Part shown: piece after piece, positions 1-12,152 of the stretch
How the letters are laid out: every line of letters starts with the position of its first letter
Position numbering within the stretch: the stretch's first letter is position 1
Source: Akebia trifoliata
Taxonomy: Eukaryota; Streptophyta; Magnoliopsida; Ranunculales; Lardizabalaceae
Direction of reading: 5' to 3'
NCBI GenBank assembly: GCA_017979445.1
Contig: CM030714.1
Coordinates: 2,046,001 to 2,110,000 of the forward strand
Length of the DNA stretch: 64,000 nucleotides
Notes under the pieces: generated by a model
Databases searched by the model: none
What the model was told of the DNA's origin: nothing
What the model saw: the letters and a program-made list of their open reading frames with translations, nothing else
Program-made: the position numbers and the translations under genes

Positions 1-1338
1 TCTCTCTCTCTCTATAGTTCTTTTTCTTTCATTTATTGCTCTATTTGTTGGTCTTTCCTCCTAATTCAATTATGACCGTGCGATTGATATCTTCGGAAGG
101 TCGAGGCAAGTAAGAAGATGGACATCATGATGTCGCTCTTCTTGTTTTCCTTTGATTTTGTCATCGTTGTCGATCAACGTTTGGTTAATATATTTGAGAT
201 ACCCTCTATATTTTCAAATTTACAATACACATCTATGACTGTGGTGTTTTATCAGAGACTAATATAAAATGGTTGAAATACCCTCGTTTTCATCTTTTTG
301 CCAAAAAAAAAAACAATCTCTTGAATTTTCTTTAAAAAACAAACAGAAAAGAAAGAACTCTGAGTAGATATGTTCACCCATGTAGGATTTTTGGAAAAGT
401 TGAATTAGGAAGAAAATTTTAGGGTTTTTAGTAAGAGTGACAAGACGTGTTAGTGTGTTACTGAATCCAGAGAAATCTGAGAGAAAAAATTCTAGGGTTT
501 TGGGTAGATGAGGACATTTATAGTACATCTCTCATAGGAGACTGTGTTCAAGGGGGTAATCTTAATTTTGAAAATGCAGTAGTGGTATTTGGAATAGTCA
601 CCTAAACGTAGAGGTCCATGTCTAAATCATCCTAATTTAAAAGGAGAAAACCCATATTGTCACTGTCGCCTATAAATATCCATCCCCGTTGTTGTCACGC
701 CCGGAATTTTTATGAGGAATATTTTAACGATTTTCAAATTCTTTCTTTGAAAATGAAGATAATTAAATTAATTGCATATTTTAACCTCAAAAGTCATTTA
801 ATTTCTTGAGGGCCTTACTTCTAATTCAACTATATTTTGCAAACCACTTCTCCATTTCGAAACTTCTAACCCTTATAAGACAAAAATTATTGTTATAGAT
901 TTTGTCACAATTATTATCCGATTCAATATAAAATAGATGTTCTAAATCTGATACAATTGTTTTTTTTTAATAAATATTTTTGGATTAAATCTTATCCAAA
1001 CCGATTTGATTTGATAAAAATATAATATATATAACAAAAAAAAAAAAAAAGAATTATTTATAGATTTTGAAACATATTATCGATCAGCTCTCTATTTCAC
1101 CACGATATAGTTGATCCAAAGCTTATTGGAATCCAAATGTTTGATTTAGACTCGTATTATCGAATCAGAACGAATTGAATTTTGGATTTAAAGCTATAGT
1201 TCCCTTCCCTAATCCAATATCAACTAATCCCTTACTAAATGGCATACATAGAAATGTAGAATTGTTTAGGAATCAAATTAATGTATGTTTGTTTTCATCT
1301 CCTAATGAAATTAATCACTATTTGATCATTAATTACAG
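1..1338. other. AT-rich non-coding DNA, probably intron 1 of the CXXS1-like gene
   Basis: No coding exon was found here. The stretch opens with a short CT run (1-14) and is otherwise AT-rich. Because the first recognisable thioredoxin exon begins with a clean acceptor (ending attacag at 1338) and the missing N-terminal part of the protein could not be found in this interval, it is most simply read as intron 1, with exon 1 left of the window. That reading is an inference. Confidence 0.5.
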
Positions 1339-2570
1339 GTTGTGGTACATTTTACTGCTGCCTGGTGCATGCCCTCTGTTGCCATGAACCCATTTTTTGA
1401 AGAGCTGGCCTTGAACCACCAGGATATTTTGTTCCTTTTGGTGGATGTCGACGACTTGAAGGTATCTTTCATGTTCAATGGTCTGAAAATGAAAGTGTGT
1501 AGGAACCATAGATGCTTTTTGACTTGTACCTCGATGAAAAACATCTATGGTTCCTACACACTTTCACATCAGGATGTGCGATGTGAGGCACAATCTTGAG
1601 GTCACTTCAGCATTATTCTTTTAGACATATTTCAACCCCCTTCATTTTCAAACTGATGACATACCCTGGACCATGGTCTTCAATGCAAGACTAATAAATA
1701 ATGATTCAAATACTCTCATCTTCAACCTCTTGACAAAAATCCTCGGTTTTTCTAAAAAGGAAATCGGCTTCAACTTCTTTCAATCTTTAGAGTAAAAGCT
1801 TTGATTTATTTCAATTGAACATCCCCCCCCACCCCACCCACACACCAGTCATGAACTCTTGATTGTTTGGGAAGGTCATCTAGGATAAAACATTGTTTGT
1901 TTTCTTCATTCTAGAATGCAAAATTGTTGAAAGTAGGATCCGATTAATTAATTGGATTTTACGTAGAACTTGTGGCAATCTTGTCACTAAAACTCAATAG
2001 TGAAAACAAAGGGATTTAAGAAAAAATTCAGGGTTTTTGGAGACAAAAGGTATTTTCAATCATTTTTAAAGGTCTCTCGTTTACGTCATCAGTTTGAAAA
2101 TGCAGGGTATTTCTCAAAGAATAATGCTGAAGTGACCTCAAGATTGTACCTCATATCACACATCCTGACGTGAAAGTGCGTAGGAACCATAGATGCTTTC
2201 ATTGAGATATGAGTCAAAAAGCATCTATAGCTCCTACACACTTTCATGTCAGGATGTGCGATATGAGGTCACTCCAACATGACTCTTCCTCAAATATTCA
2301 CCAACAAGTATAGGTGTATGTCTAAACCAGCCTATTTTTTTTATTTTTTTTTTGAAGAGAAAACATAATGAAGAGATGTATGGTTATTTTTTTGTGTGTG
2401 GGGGATTTTGATAGGAGGTAGCATCAAAGATGGACATAAAAGCGATGCCAACATTTTTATTGATGAGGGAAGGAGTCCAAGTAGATAAGGTTGTAGGTGC
2501 TAATCCCGAGGAGGTAAGGAAAAGGATTGATGGTTTTATGCAGTCCATTCGTCCATCTAAACGTGTATGA
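1339..2570 (+). CDS. CXXS1: Thioredoxin-like protein CXXS1 (3' part, two exons)
   Basis: Two exons are visible: 1339-1461 (41 codons, phase 0 at both ends, acceptor attacag, donor gaag/gtatct) and 2415-2570 (52 codons including TGA, acceptor gatag). Joined they give 92 residues: [20 protein letters not shown] and the following strand, then the conserved cis-proline segment [12 protein letters not shown] and a C-terminal helix. This is the thioredoxin fold, but the active site is WCMPS instead of WCGPC, so the resolving cysteine is a serine. That is the defining feature of plant CXXS thioredoxins, which are monothiol and linked to disulfide isomerase-like activity (family knowledge). The N-terminal strand and helix, about 35 residues, should come from an exon left of the window. 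The intron between the two exons is filled by a composite fold-back repeat. The reading frame is intact in both exons. Assignment to CXXS1 rests on the motif and the overall pattern recalled for that subfamily; another CXXS member is possible. Confidence 0.85.
1484..2284. repeat. Composite fold-back MITE in the CXXS1 intron
   Basis: The interval is built of nested inverted repeats. A short palindrome (about 1484-1618, with tctatggttcctacacac and its complement) is followed by a longer pair, about 1595-1662 against 2080-2143, both carrying cttgaggtcacttcagcatt or its complement. A second short palindrome (about 2121-2284) has the same core. The same terminal motif (a..atgctgaagtgacctcaa) recurs at 19500-19524 and, diverged, near 42780. 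The class is uncertain: no clean target duplication was identified. Confidence 0.65.
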
Positions 2571-3872
2571 AGTGTGGATATGTGCACTTTAAACATGAAT
2601 CAAACTGGGAAGTGGGAAGACCATGCATCTGGTGTGTGATTGTTAATTTTTGTGGATTTGGTGCTTGAGATGAGTGTGTTTTTATGACTTGTAAATCCTA
2701 TAAATCTTAGTTAATGTAAATGATCAAAGAATGTGAGACGGTATTGTGGTCATCATAGGTTTTATTTTAGTGGCGTTTGTGTGCATTTTCTGTTTTCAGG
2801 TTATTTATCTTTCACAAATTATCCATTTTAAATATAAGTGTATGTTTTTGTGTGTGCGTGTTTTTTTTTTTTGTGTGGTTCAAATAGAATTCAAACTCAC
2901 AATAGGATAACTTCCTGCATAGATGCTATTCAACAATGGGCTAAGTCCATGAAAATGTGTTGGAAAATATAAAATTTTAAGACTATTAAAAGGTATAAAT
3001 TTAAATTAATAATAATTTTATAATTAAATAAAAGTATTTAGCGTTTGATGCCAGTGTTAAGACCTTGGCCAAAGCTTTCCTACCTTCTTAACTTTATGAC
3101 ATTCAATTTGAGAATCTCTACAGAATTAAGAAACCAAAACATAAAATTATAGCTGAATTGTTGAACTAGAGGTGCACTTCTAAAGTGCCATGTGTCCAAC
3201 ACAGTCCAATCAAATTAAAATGAAAATTAATAAGATTGCAGTAGCTAAATGGTATGGAGTTGAATGTTAGGCAACCGAGATGCAACATATTTGTTCATTT
3301 GAAGATTGATTGTAGTAGAGATAAGGATGCCAATATGAATGAGTAAACAAATTTTAAAAGGGGAAGAAATGGAAATTAATGAACGCATCCAAATCAAATT
3401 TAAATGAAAATTTAATATGATTGCAGTAGCTACATTTGATGGAAGTGAAATGTTAGCTGGTCAAGGTTATAAATATGTTCATAAATTGAGTGTTGAGTTT
3501 AGTTGCACATCGGACACTCATTGCCTTGTCTCTCTCCTAATAAGCTCCTAGGCCTCTTCCCTCATTGCCAATTGATTCTGCGTTGGGCCCCCAAACTTAT
3601 CATTGAGTGTCTTATAGATTTGAATGCCAAGATGGATGAGTGAATAATTAAAACAGATGTTTCAGCTCTCAAAGCTCCATGAAAGAATTAATAATGGGTA
3701 TTATCTCAAACCTCATGACTCACAACCCATGTCAAGAACTTACCCTCCTTCTTTCCCATGCAACAAGATGAAATGTTCCATATAACACTCTTAAGGAAAG
3801 CATCACAATTCTCTCTAGACAAATTCCTTGTTCAAGTGCACAAGCCCATAAGTTGTCTCATAGTTTCTAAAA
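2571..3872. other. Non-coding spacer between CXXS1 and the CRK array
   Basis: No gene was recognised. The first few hundred bases are probably the 3' UTR of the CXXS1-like gene. A short stretch at about 2880-2945 (aatagaattc, then atagatgc and aatgggctaag) recurs at about 32628-32685. The rest is AT-rich unique-looking sequence. Confidence 0.5.
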
Positions 3873-4269
3873 CTAACCTCTCCGGTCGCAAACATCTAGT
3901 TCGAACTTTGAAGTAGTGCCAAAGGCAGCATTTGACGGAATATTTTTCATCAACTTAATTATCTCAGCTTGCCATGTTGAAGCAACAGGTGCAATGTTAC
4001 CAATATCATCTCCTTTACATTGAATGAGACCGAAGACTTCATATGGGTTTTCACCTGTGATCGTGTTGAGTTGTAGAAGCCAGTGAGGGGGGCCTTTCGT
4101 GGTTAGAGAAAGGAGATGGTTGAGATTAGTATGGTAGGTGGAGGTGTTAGTGAATTTAGATGAGTCTGAACATGTGTTAGATGTAGTTTGCTTTTGTGGG
4201 TTTATAGATAAAGAGTAAGAGAGACAGAGAAGAAGAAAGCTGGATTGATTTGGCTGACGAGCTCTTCAT
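3873..4269 (-). pseudogene. Degenerate DUF26 (Gnk2-like) domain fragment, first copy
   Basis: On the minus strand, the frame ending at the TAG at 3873-3875 reads TCSDSSKFTNTSTYHTNLNH, then a segment with GENPYEVFGLIQCKGDD. This is the N-terminal half of a DUF26 domain: a Cys near the start, the N-T-Y-x-x-N-L spacing and the first Cys of the C-x8-C-x2-C motif. The motif is not completed; the rest degrades into non-homologous residues. Upstream, a Met at 4267-4269 starts a hydrophobic signal-peptide-like stretch, but it lies in another frame from the domain, so at least one frameshift separates them. It lies about 1.3 kb beyond the stop codon of the first CRK unit and is repeated, further decayed, beyond the second. 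It was probably a secreted DUF26 protein (CRRSP type) or the first exon of an older CRK. Confidence 0.7.
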
Positions 4270-5537
4270 CTCTTTGAGTAGAGATGGGAGAAGAGACGAT
4301 AGAGACTCGTGAGATGGGGGGGTTATGTGTCTCTTTGGTGGAAATAAGTGCTCATGGATTTTACCTACCATTTCATTGAAATATAGTAAATGTTTGACTA
4401 TCTTCTGTTAGTAGAGGATAGACACCTTCCAATTCTGTTTTGCGTCTTTTTTTCTTCCTGGCTGTGACATAGAATTCTGCGGGTTGAATCTCTCTTATCA
4501 CAGGGGATGCATGTTTTTTATTTTTTTATAATTAATAAAATTTAATTAATTAATTTTTTTCATTGTATTGCTAACTTTGCCAAATTTTACCCATTTTTTC
4601 CAAAGCTTTCCCTTGCTGAATAATTCCCCAAGAGATATGAAGTGAGCAAGGGTTAGGAACCTATTCAAAGTGACCGATCAATTGAAAAAATATAACTACT
4701 TTAGAGGGAACTTTAGGATCCACTTGTCATCACTGTTTACTAGAATTCAACTGCAATGAATGGCTAAATTAAAATGAGTATTGTTAATTAGAGGCTAACA
4801 TTGACATTATGAGAAGAATGTGGTTCACCATTAAAGATGATTTTTTTTTTGTTGTTGCTAATTTTGGGCTTCTCCACACCTTTTTAGGACAAGAATCGTC
4901 TCTACACCTATGAAAGTTTCGCAACGCAACAGAGTAAGGTAGGATTACACCAAATTTTTAACACACTTAAACATGAATCAAGTAGACAATTCATTCAATT
5001 AATATTACAAACCCCGGCCGGCCCAAGCCTTTCTCACTACATATCACACTTTCTAGGGTCCATTGTTAGGCTTGGAGCCCATCTGCCTTCAGTTATTGAA
5101 CTCTGAGGGCGAGGAGTGACCTGTCAATAATGAAGAAATGCTCGAATCCAATAGCTAGAGTGTGTGTTTAGGTCCGCTAAAGATAGGGCCGACCCATTCT
5201 TCATATAGTTCCCAAAGCTCATTTTCAAAATGAGAGAAACATACGCACACAACACTTATTATTTGTTGATATATAAAATAAAAGGATCCTTCATCCTTGA
5301 ATGTTTACAACACACATTGCCATAGTCTTCAAAAAGAAAATTGTTTTTGGGAAGAGAAAAGTGCTACTTATGGCCAAGTTTCTGAAGAACTTCCTTGCAA
5401 TGGCTGCAATGAAGTTCAAACATTCTCCCAATACATATAACTCAAGCTCACTTATCGACTTAAATGGCCATTACAAAACCTAGTTAATGTCTTAAAGCAC
5501 AAGTTATTTTTAATTGAACAAGTACTTCTGTTTGTGA
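4270..5537. other. 3' flank of CRK unit 1
   Basis: No gene was recognised. The sequence is well conserved with 19690-20933 in unit 2, including a segment with ggtccgctaaagata near 5172, which occurs once in units 1 and 2 and about three times, diverged, in unit 3 (35170-35450). The 3' UTR of the kinase gene on the minus strand must lie in the right-hand part. Confidence 0.6.
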
Positions 5538-6291
5538 TTATCGGGGATATAGTTCAGTTATTGACATTTCATTCACAGAAGGTGTTGAGTTACCTGTATG
5601 TTGGTTGGGCTGAGTTGATCGTGATTCAAGCTCCTTCGAAGTCATATTGGACACCATTCTACTATGTGCGAAAAATGCAGGTGATGAAGGTAATGCGAGA
5701 GTGATAGAATAGCTACTAAGCATAAGAACCACACTTGCCATGGTGGGTCTGTCTGCAACATCATCTTGAACACATAATAGCGCAATGTGGATGCATCTAA
5801 TCACTTCGTTTCTCGAAAAAGAATCCTTCAAAGTTGGATCCATCAACTCTAAAGCTGTTCCTTCATTCCAGTGTCTCCATGCCTACAATAACTCGGCATA
5901 TATATTAAAGATAAATCCAAGTTCTTTAAATCAAGATCTCTTTCTTTTACGTAGTATGGATTTCCTGACTTAGTCGATGGAATAAAAAAGAAAATTAAAA
6001 TCAAATGGTCATACTCACATAGCTTAGAAGGTCCTCAGCACACTCTGATTGATAAAAACTACTGTTTTTTCGGCCGGTCACAATCTCCAGAAGCAATACA
6101 CCAAAACTATAAACATCTGACTTCATTGAGAACTGCCCATGCATCGCATACTCTGGCGGCATATACCCACTGCATCACCAATATTAAAATCAATTGAGAT
6201 AGCAAGCTTTAAGATTTTATTTAATTAGTTTCACATACTTGATATCAGGAGTCACTTAATTGAGCTTAGAGATGAAATTTAGTACTCACTA

Positions 6292-6534
<243 letters not shown>

Positions 6535-8019
6535 TCATCAAAACGACAAACCGTGTTAGGTCTAAAAGTATATAGTAATTGTCGTTTGTAAGCAATCTCC
6601 AATACCTTGATTATTAAAAGATACAAAGCAATAATTTTCTTGTTATTATGTGAGGATTTTTATAAATAGTTTTTTGAGACTTTATCATGCTTATTAAAAT
6701 TCCATCACACAATGATAATAAGATCATTGCTGTTTAACACTGAAACACAATAGAAGGATGGCATTTTACGGATATTTAAGAAAAATAATTGTATGGGAGG
6801 TTGTTAAAAAGAATGTTAGCGCGGAGATCTTCATCCTGCTTTCTCACAGTAGCACGAAGTTCAAAATAGATGGAGCATTGGAGACAAACCAAAGAGAAAG
6901 TGATCGAGGCTTGTGTTGGGCATGAACTCGTAGATCAAAAGCTTCTCTTCTTCTTTGATGCAGAAACCTAGGAGCCTAACAAGATTCCTGTGTTGAAGTT
7001 TGGCCACTAACACCACCTCATTTTTAAATTCTACTTCACCTTGTCCAGAGGTTTTAGAGAGTCTCTTCACAGCTATTTCTTGTCCATTAGATAGCCTACC
7101 CTGAGAACATATCACAATAATCTGAATAAAATAGAATAAAGTTCATAATTTGCTTCAAAATGATATTTACAACCTCCTTCAAGATATTAATTATAAGTTT
7201 TGAATCCAAAATATTTGAAGTTTATGCAAAATTATAGTGTGGTATGATAATAATAACCTTGTAAACAGGACCGAATCCACCTTCACCAAGCTTATTAGCA
7301 TCAGAGAAGTTGTTCGTAGCAGCTTCTATTGTATCAAAGCCATATTGCAAAGATTCCACATCTGTTATCTCCTCCACATCTTTGCCAAGGTAATTAACAA
7401 TAATAGAAATGTGAATCAAATGGGTAAAGACTTCACAAACAACAGTAAATCTATGAAAGTTGGTCTGTTCTTCCATCAGTTGAAACTTGGGGAGTCTGAT
7501 CCATAGTTTTAAAGCTCGTCTATGGACCTTGTTGATTGAATTCAAGGTTATTTTCTTTAAAAATTCGAATGGAGTTATTGTTGCAGAAATCAACAAGAGC
7601 ATAAAATGCACAATAAAGAAGAAAACACAAACACAGATTTACAAGTTGGAGGAGATCAATCTTTTTCACTATATCAAGTAAAGGTTGCAGAGTAAAATTA
7701 ACTGTTTCCTCCTCTCTTTAAAATCTATTTTCTTTCTCACTTAGAAAATCCTAGGTCGAAGTTGTATATTTATAATTTAGTGTTGCCACCAGGTAAGCTT
7801 GTTTTTAATTAGATTAGTTACTCGGGTGAAGGTGGGTTTTAAACCTAGCTAGGTTGACTAGTATCAACTCATGCATACCTTACCAATTTAAAGCAAGTGG
7901 GTAGATTCCAGATTGGTGTTGTCACTGGATAAGTCTATTTTTAATGACACTAGTAATTCAGGTGTGATTTACTAACTAACTAGCTGGCACTTTCTGAATG
8001 CACATGAGAGATAGGAGAC

Positions 8020-8195
8020 ATGCCCCCTGATGTGGCATGGGTTAGAATCATAAATTGTTTTCCCTCGGGATACACAGCTGTACATCCCCATAAATATGTG
8101 CAGTTATGTATTCTGAGAAAAAGAATCTATGGTTATAGCACATGCCACGTCAGGGTGCGTGTGTAAGAGGGGAGCGTCAGAAAATCATTATTATT
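8020..8195. repeat. Fold-back MITE in CRK unit 1 intron 2
   Basis: An imperfect palindrome centred on tacatccccataaatatgtg, with arms carrying gatgtggcatg and its complement, ends near agcgtcagaaaatcat. Other members of the family lie at 23408-23593 (the orthologous position in unit 2), 42382-42575, and as partial copies near 14345-14460 and 29095-29220. It is a non-coding, non-autonomous element of uncertain superfamily. Confidence 0.6.
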
Positions 8196-9067
8196 AGTTT
8201 TTTAGTCCAAGTCATGTTATCAACACTCCACAAGCTTTGCCATCTTTGTTAAGTAGTTGGCACCTTCATATTTTATTTTTCGTATTTTCATTCACTTATG
8301 GTTCCACCTGACCCAGGCTTGTCCGATTTTTAAGTTTTATTGAGATAAAAAAAAAAATCAAGCTTGCCGTAGATTAGGGTCTGCAAGATTTCGCAACTAA
8401 ACAGGTGTAAAAATGCTGCTCATAGTGAATTTGATTGCAAGTCTTCGCAAGAAAGCCATTTTCCCATAAAGGTTGAAAATGTGCATTTGACTGCCCATTT
8501 TCACATCTGCAGTCAAACAAAGAGACATACTCTTTGAAAATTCATTTAACTAGAACCGAGTCCTTGAGAAAATGAATTTTCATGACAATGTTTTCTCGAC
8601 AATCATACATGCCTGTAGGGACTAATTTGACTATCAACTTGTTTATGCCTCTATAGTTTCCTGGAGACATATGTAGTTGCATCGGATTTCAAGATCAATG
8701 TCGTGCCAATAGATTAAATGAAGAACAATGGTTACTTACTATCAACTTGTGGCTCTGTTGGAGGCCTTCTCTTTCGTGAACAAAAGCATATGACAATGGT
8801 GGCAAGTATTACTAGTGGAATGGCTGAAGAAACAACTATAATCACAATAGTTCGGGATGAAGCCTTTCCCTTTCCTGCACAATGAAGATCAGTTTTGGGT
8901 ATGTAACCCACAATGTTGAATATCAAATTTTGAAACTAGATTAAAGAAATGACATAAGTTTGTTATGCAACTTAAGAAAATGCTAATCCAATAAATCCAT
9001 GGACGTCATACCAGTATTGATAATTAAAAATAAAAATAAAAATAAAATGATATAGCATTCAATAATC

Positions 9068-9175
9068 CACTACATGAAAAAGGGGTAAATTAGACGTCAA
9101 GGTCGGTTGAATTTGACTAAATTCAAGAAAATTCGATAGATCTTGGCGTCGAATCTACCCCTTTTTCATGTAGTG
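9068..9175. mobile_element. CACTA-type MITE, unit 1 copy
   Basis: A 108-bp element starts cactacatgaaaaaggggt and ends in its near complement, ctttttcatgtagtg. CACTA/TAGTG ends are diagnostic of the CACTA (En/Spm) superfamily. The flanking bases atc and ata form an imperfect 3-bp duplication. The same insertion is present in unit 2 (24499-24606), and the site is empty in unit 3 (around 39108). Confidence 0.8.
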
Positions 9176-9434
9176 ATAAAATGTTTTTGTCTATGTTCAA
9201 CGTTCTTGTAATATTTAAGAAAATAAGACTCCACAATGTATGCAAATTTATTGAAGGAAAAAAACAAATACAAGCTAAAGAGTTACATTGTGTCCAGGAC
9301 TAAATTTTGCAGTTAAGCCCTATTAGATTCTTGAACACAAAACTAAATCATAAATTGGCTACCATAAGTAAGAAAAAACTAAGTGAACAATTAGGAGTAA
9401 AGAAAAATGAATGCTGATTTTCTAAGTCAACCTG

Positions 9435-9620
9435 GCAGAATAACTCAAAAACTCATTGATCGTGGCATGTGTAGGAACTGTTGATTTTTTCCCTCAGGAT
9501 ATACAACTGCACATTTTTATTGGGATGTGCAGTTGTGTATCCCAAGGGAAAATATATTGTTATTGCACGTGAGACGTCAGTGAGTTTTTGATTTTGTATG
9601 TCAGAGTTGGGTTAGAAAAT
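9435..9620. repeat. Fold-back MITE, tcaacctg family
   Basis: A palindromic element whose arms carry actcaaaaactca and gtgagttttt, with a central cacatttttattgggatgtg hairpin. It is conserved at the orthologous place in unit 2 (about 24857-25045), so it predates that duplication. Two tandem relatives lie at 63448-63815. Confidence 0.6.
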
Positions 9621-10352
9621 CATTACACAAGAAAAATCCCAACATTATTTGGGTGGCATTAAGGAACGATGATTATGAGCTCGTTTCTTGTTTTCTACCA
9701 TTCAAAAGTGTTTTAAGGCTCAAATTAGTGTTTGTTGACACCCTTAAAACACACTTTACACAAAAGTGAGAAGCAAAAAAGATAAGAAAAGTGACTTTAC
9801 ACAAATCTAAAATAACTTAAAAGTTGTATTGGTTATTTAATGAGGATGTTCTTGTTCATATTGGGGAGTGACTACTTGCCGATCACAAGTTGTCCTTTGC
9901 ACCCCTTCTTTAGAAAAACACATATTTTTGTTGAAGTGTGCTAGGAGATATGTGAAGTTATATTCTTCTTTCATCCAATAAAAGAGAGAGATCAATAGAT
10001 TATGGATGAAACACGAGATTCACTAAGATCAACAAGATGTTGGTCGTTCCTCACAACCAATTTTTTATTATTTATGATTCCAATACTTATTTAATGGATT
10101 TTCGAGTGAGAATGAAGAGTTCTTTCTTTCATAAAATCTAAAAATGGTTAGGAGGGATGACGATGGAATTTATAAAAGATTTAATAAAAAAGCGGAAGTG
10201 GATGCATTTTTGTAAAAAAAAAAAAGAAAAAAAAAGCACAAGTTACTGTATATAAGAAATGTTTTCGAGTATTTAAAAAAAATGATACTTTTTTACGTTG
10301 CATTAACATATAGAATTTTTTCTTCTTCTAAATTAATAATTAAAAAGATTAA

Positions 10353-11826
10353 GGGGGCATTGATTGTGCTTCAAAACGCAATTTTACCGGCGTTTGTGTC
10401 AAAACGCGGCGTTTTGATATTTTTAACTCAAATTTCCAATTTTTATCGCTGTTTTGAAAAGTGGATGGGAGGAGCTTTGCACAACAGCGTTAAAACGCAA
10501 TGATGTGAAATGACTATTATGCCCTTTGACTTTTTTAAAATTTACATCACTGTCCGCGATTTTAACCTCGTTCACACTTCACTCTTTGATTTCTACAGTC
10601 GACTGATTCATTGAAGACGACGACCAGCCGACCGATCTCATTGACGACGACGACCACCGAAGCACCGATCTAACCCTTTGACGACAACGACGACGACAGT
10701 ATCTTAGTTCAAACGAAACCCATCGACGACGACGTTAGCTTCGGTCAAACGAAACCCACCGGCTTGAAAAACCCACCGTCGATCGACACCATTCATCTCT
10801 GTGAGCTCTCTCTCTCATCGATTTCACTATCTCTTTGTTGACGAAATTGCATATTAACAGAAAATTTTCTGTTAGGGTTGTAATTTTTTGAATCATTTTT
10901 ATTAAAATAAATTTTTGTTAGAAATTTTTGTGAATGATTGTTGTTGATTAACGCCTTTTAGAAATTTTTTTGTTAGAAATTGCATCGATTGAAATCGATT
11001 AACTCATTTTAGAAATTTTTGTTAGAAACAAGCAATTTTTGTTAGAAATTGCATCGATTAACGCCTTTTAGAAATTTTTTTGTTAGCAATTTTTCTCTTA
11101 CTCAACCACCACTCTTCATCAATCTATGCATCTGGGATTCTAAGTACTCACTTGAGAATCCCAAGAAAACCCCTCAAAAGAAACATGATTACTTCTAGGT
11201 TCCATAATCTAGTCCCTGTTAGCGCTGTTGTGTCTGAAGATGGTGGGGGAGGCTCAAGAGGAGATGCTGTCGAAATTTTTACAGAATTTTATTATATTTA
11301 TCTATATTTAGTGTAATTATATATTTATAGGGGTATTTTAATAATTTTTGATGCATTCTATGTACATTATGTTTGATTGTGTATTATGCGGGTATTTTGT
11401 TTATCAGAAAAATTTTATGTCTATTTTTAAGAGGAGATGTTGCCGAAATTTTTATAGAATTATAAATTTTTCTATAATTTTTTTTAGAATTATAAATATT
11501 TTAAAATTAAAATAATTATTTTTTTAATTTTTTATATAATTTTATTATATTTATATATATTTAGTGTAATTATATATGTATAGGGGTATTCTGGTAATTT
11601 TTATGCATTTTGGTTGCATTATCAACCTTAAGGGTATTCTGGTCATTTTACCCTACTACATCAGATTTTAGAAGCTGTATCAAACAGTAATTATTAGATT
11701 CTAGTCAACAGCACAACAATTTTAAAAAGCTTTATCAAACAAGTTTTTCAGCTTTTCAGATTCTGACAGCAGATTCTGACAGCAGAAGCTGACATCAGTT
11801 TTAAGAAATTGAATCAATCAGCACCT
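10353..11826. mobile_element. PIF/Harbinger-like non-autonomous element in CRK unit 1 intron 1
   Basis: The left end is gggggcattgattgtgct and the right end is its imperfect complement (gattgaatcaatcagcacct reads outward). The flanks are taa (10350-10352) and caa (11827-11829). The orthologous place in unit 2 (25621-25623) has a single taa in continuous sequence, an intact empty site that fixes both boundaries. The 3-bp TWA-type duplication and G-rich ends suggest PIF/Harbinger. The inside holds diverged direct repeats (about 10905-11095, ttagaaatttttgttagaaa units) and an open stretch on the + strand (about 11080-11290) that could be a captured gene fragment. A segment at about 11350-11520 matches 55320-55480 in reverse orientation. 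Confidence 0.75.
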
Positions 11827-11959
11827 CAACTTTTGACCAATAGTGCCGACTGTCACCTTCGAGACACGTTACTCTTGCTGGAAAGAGTGGCCGTCAGCCA
11901 AACTCTAGGACGATGATACCATCATCCTCAAGAAAGTATCCTCTCTCTACTGTGGAAAA

Positions 11960-12152
11960 AACTTTGAAGCTGACAGCGGGCTTCAAAATTTAAAGAAACC
12001 CTCTTCATTAGATTACACGTGGTATTTTAGAAAAAGAGGTAGTTTCAAAATTTTCAGAAATGTAAGTATGAAATAAATTCAAAACGCCATGTGTCATGTA
12101 ACGAGGAGTGCTTCTTTACATTCTGAAGCGAGCCGTCTGCTTCAAAGTCGGA
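11960..12152. repeat. MITE with gcttcaaa ends, unit 1 only
   Basis: The element starts actttgaagctgacagcggg and ends in a near complement (gctgtc.. / gtctgcttcaaagtcgg). It carries internal bases such as attcaaaacgccatgtgtca that also occur in related copies at 41028-41232, 41618-42245 and 42983-43160. It is absent from the same place in unit 2 (about 25660-25720). Confidence 0.6.

Noticed and set aside
10620..10740. gacgacgacgac-rich stretch as an Asp-rich coding exon
   Set aside because: The frame is not kept and no splice sites frame it; it is low-complexity sequence in a mobile element.
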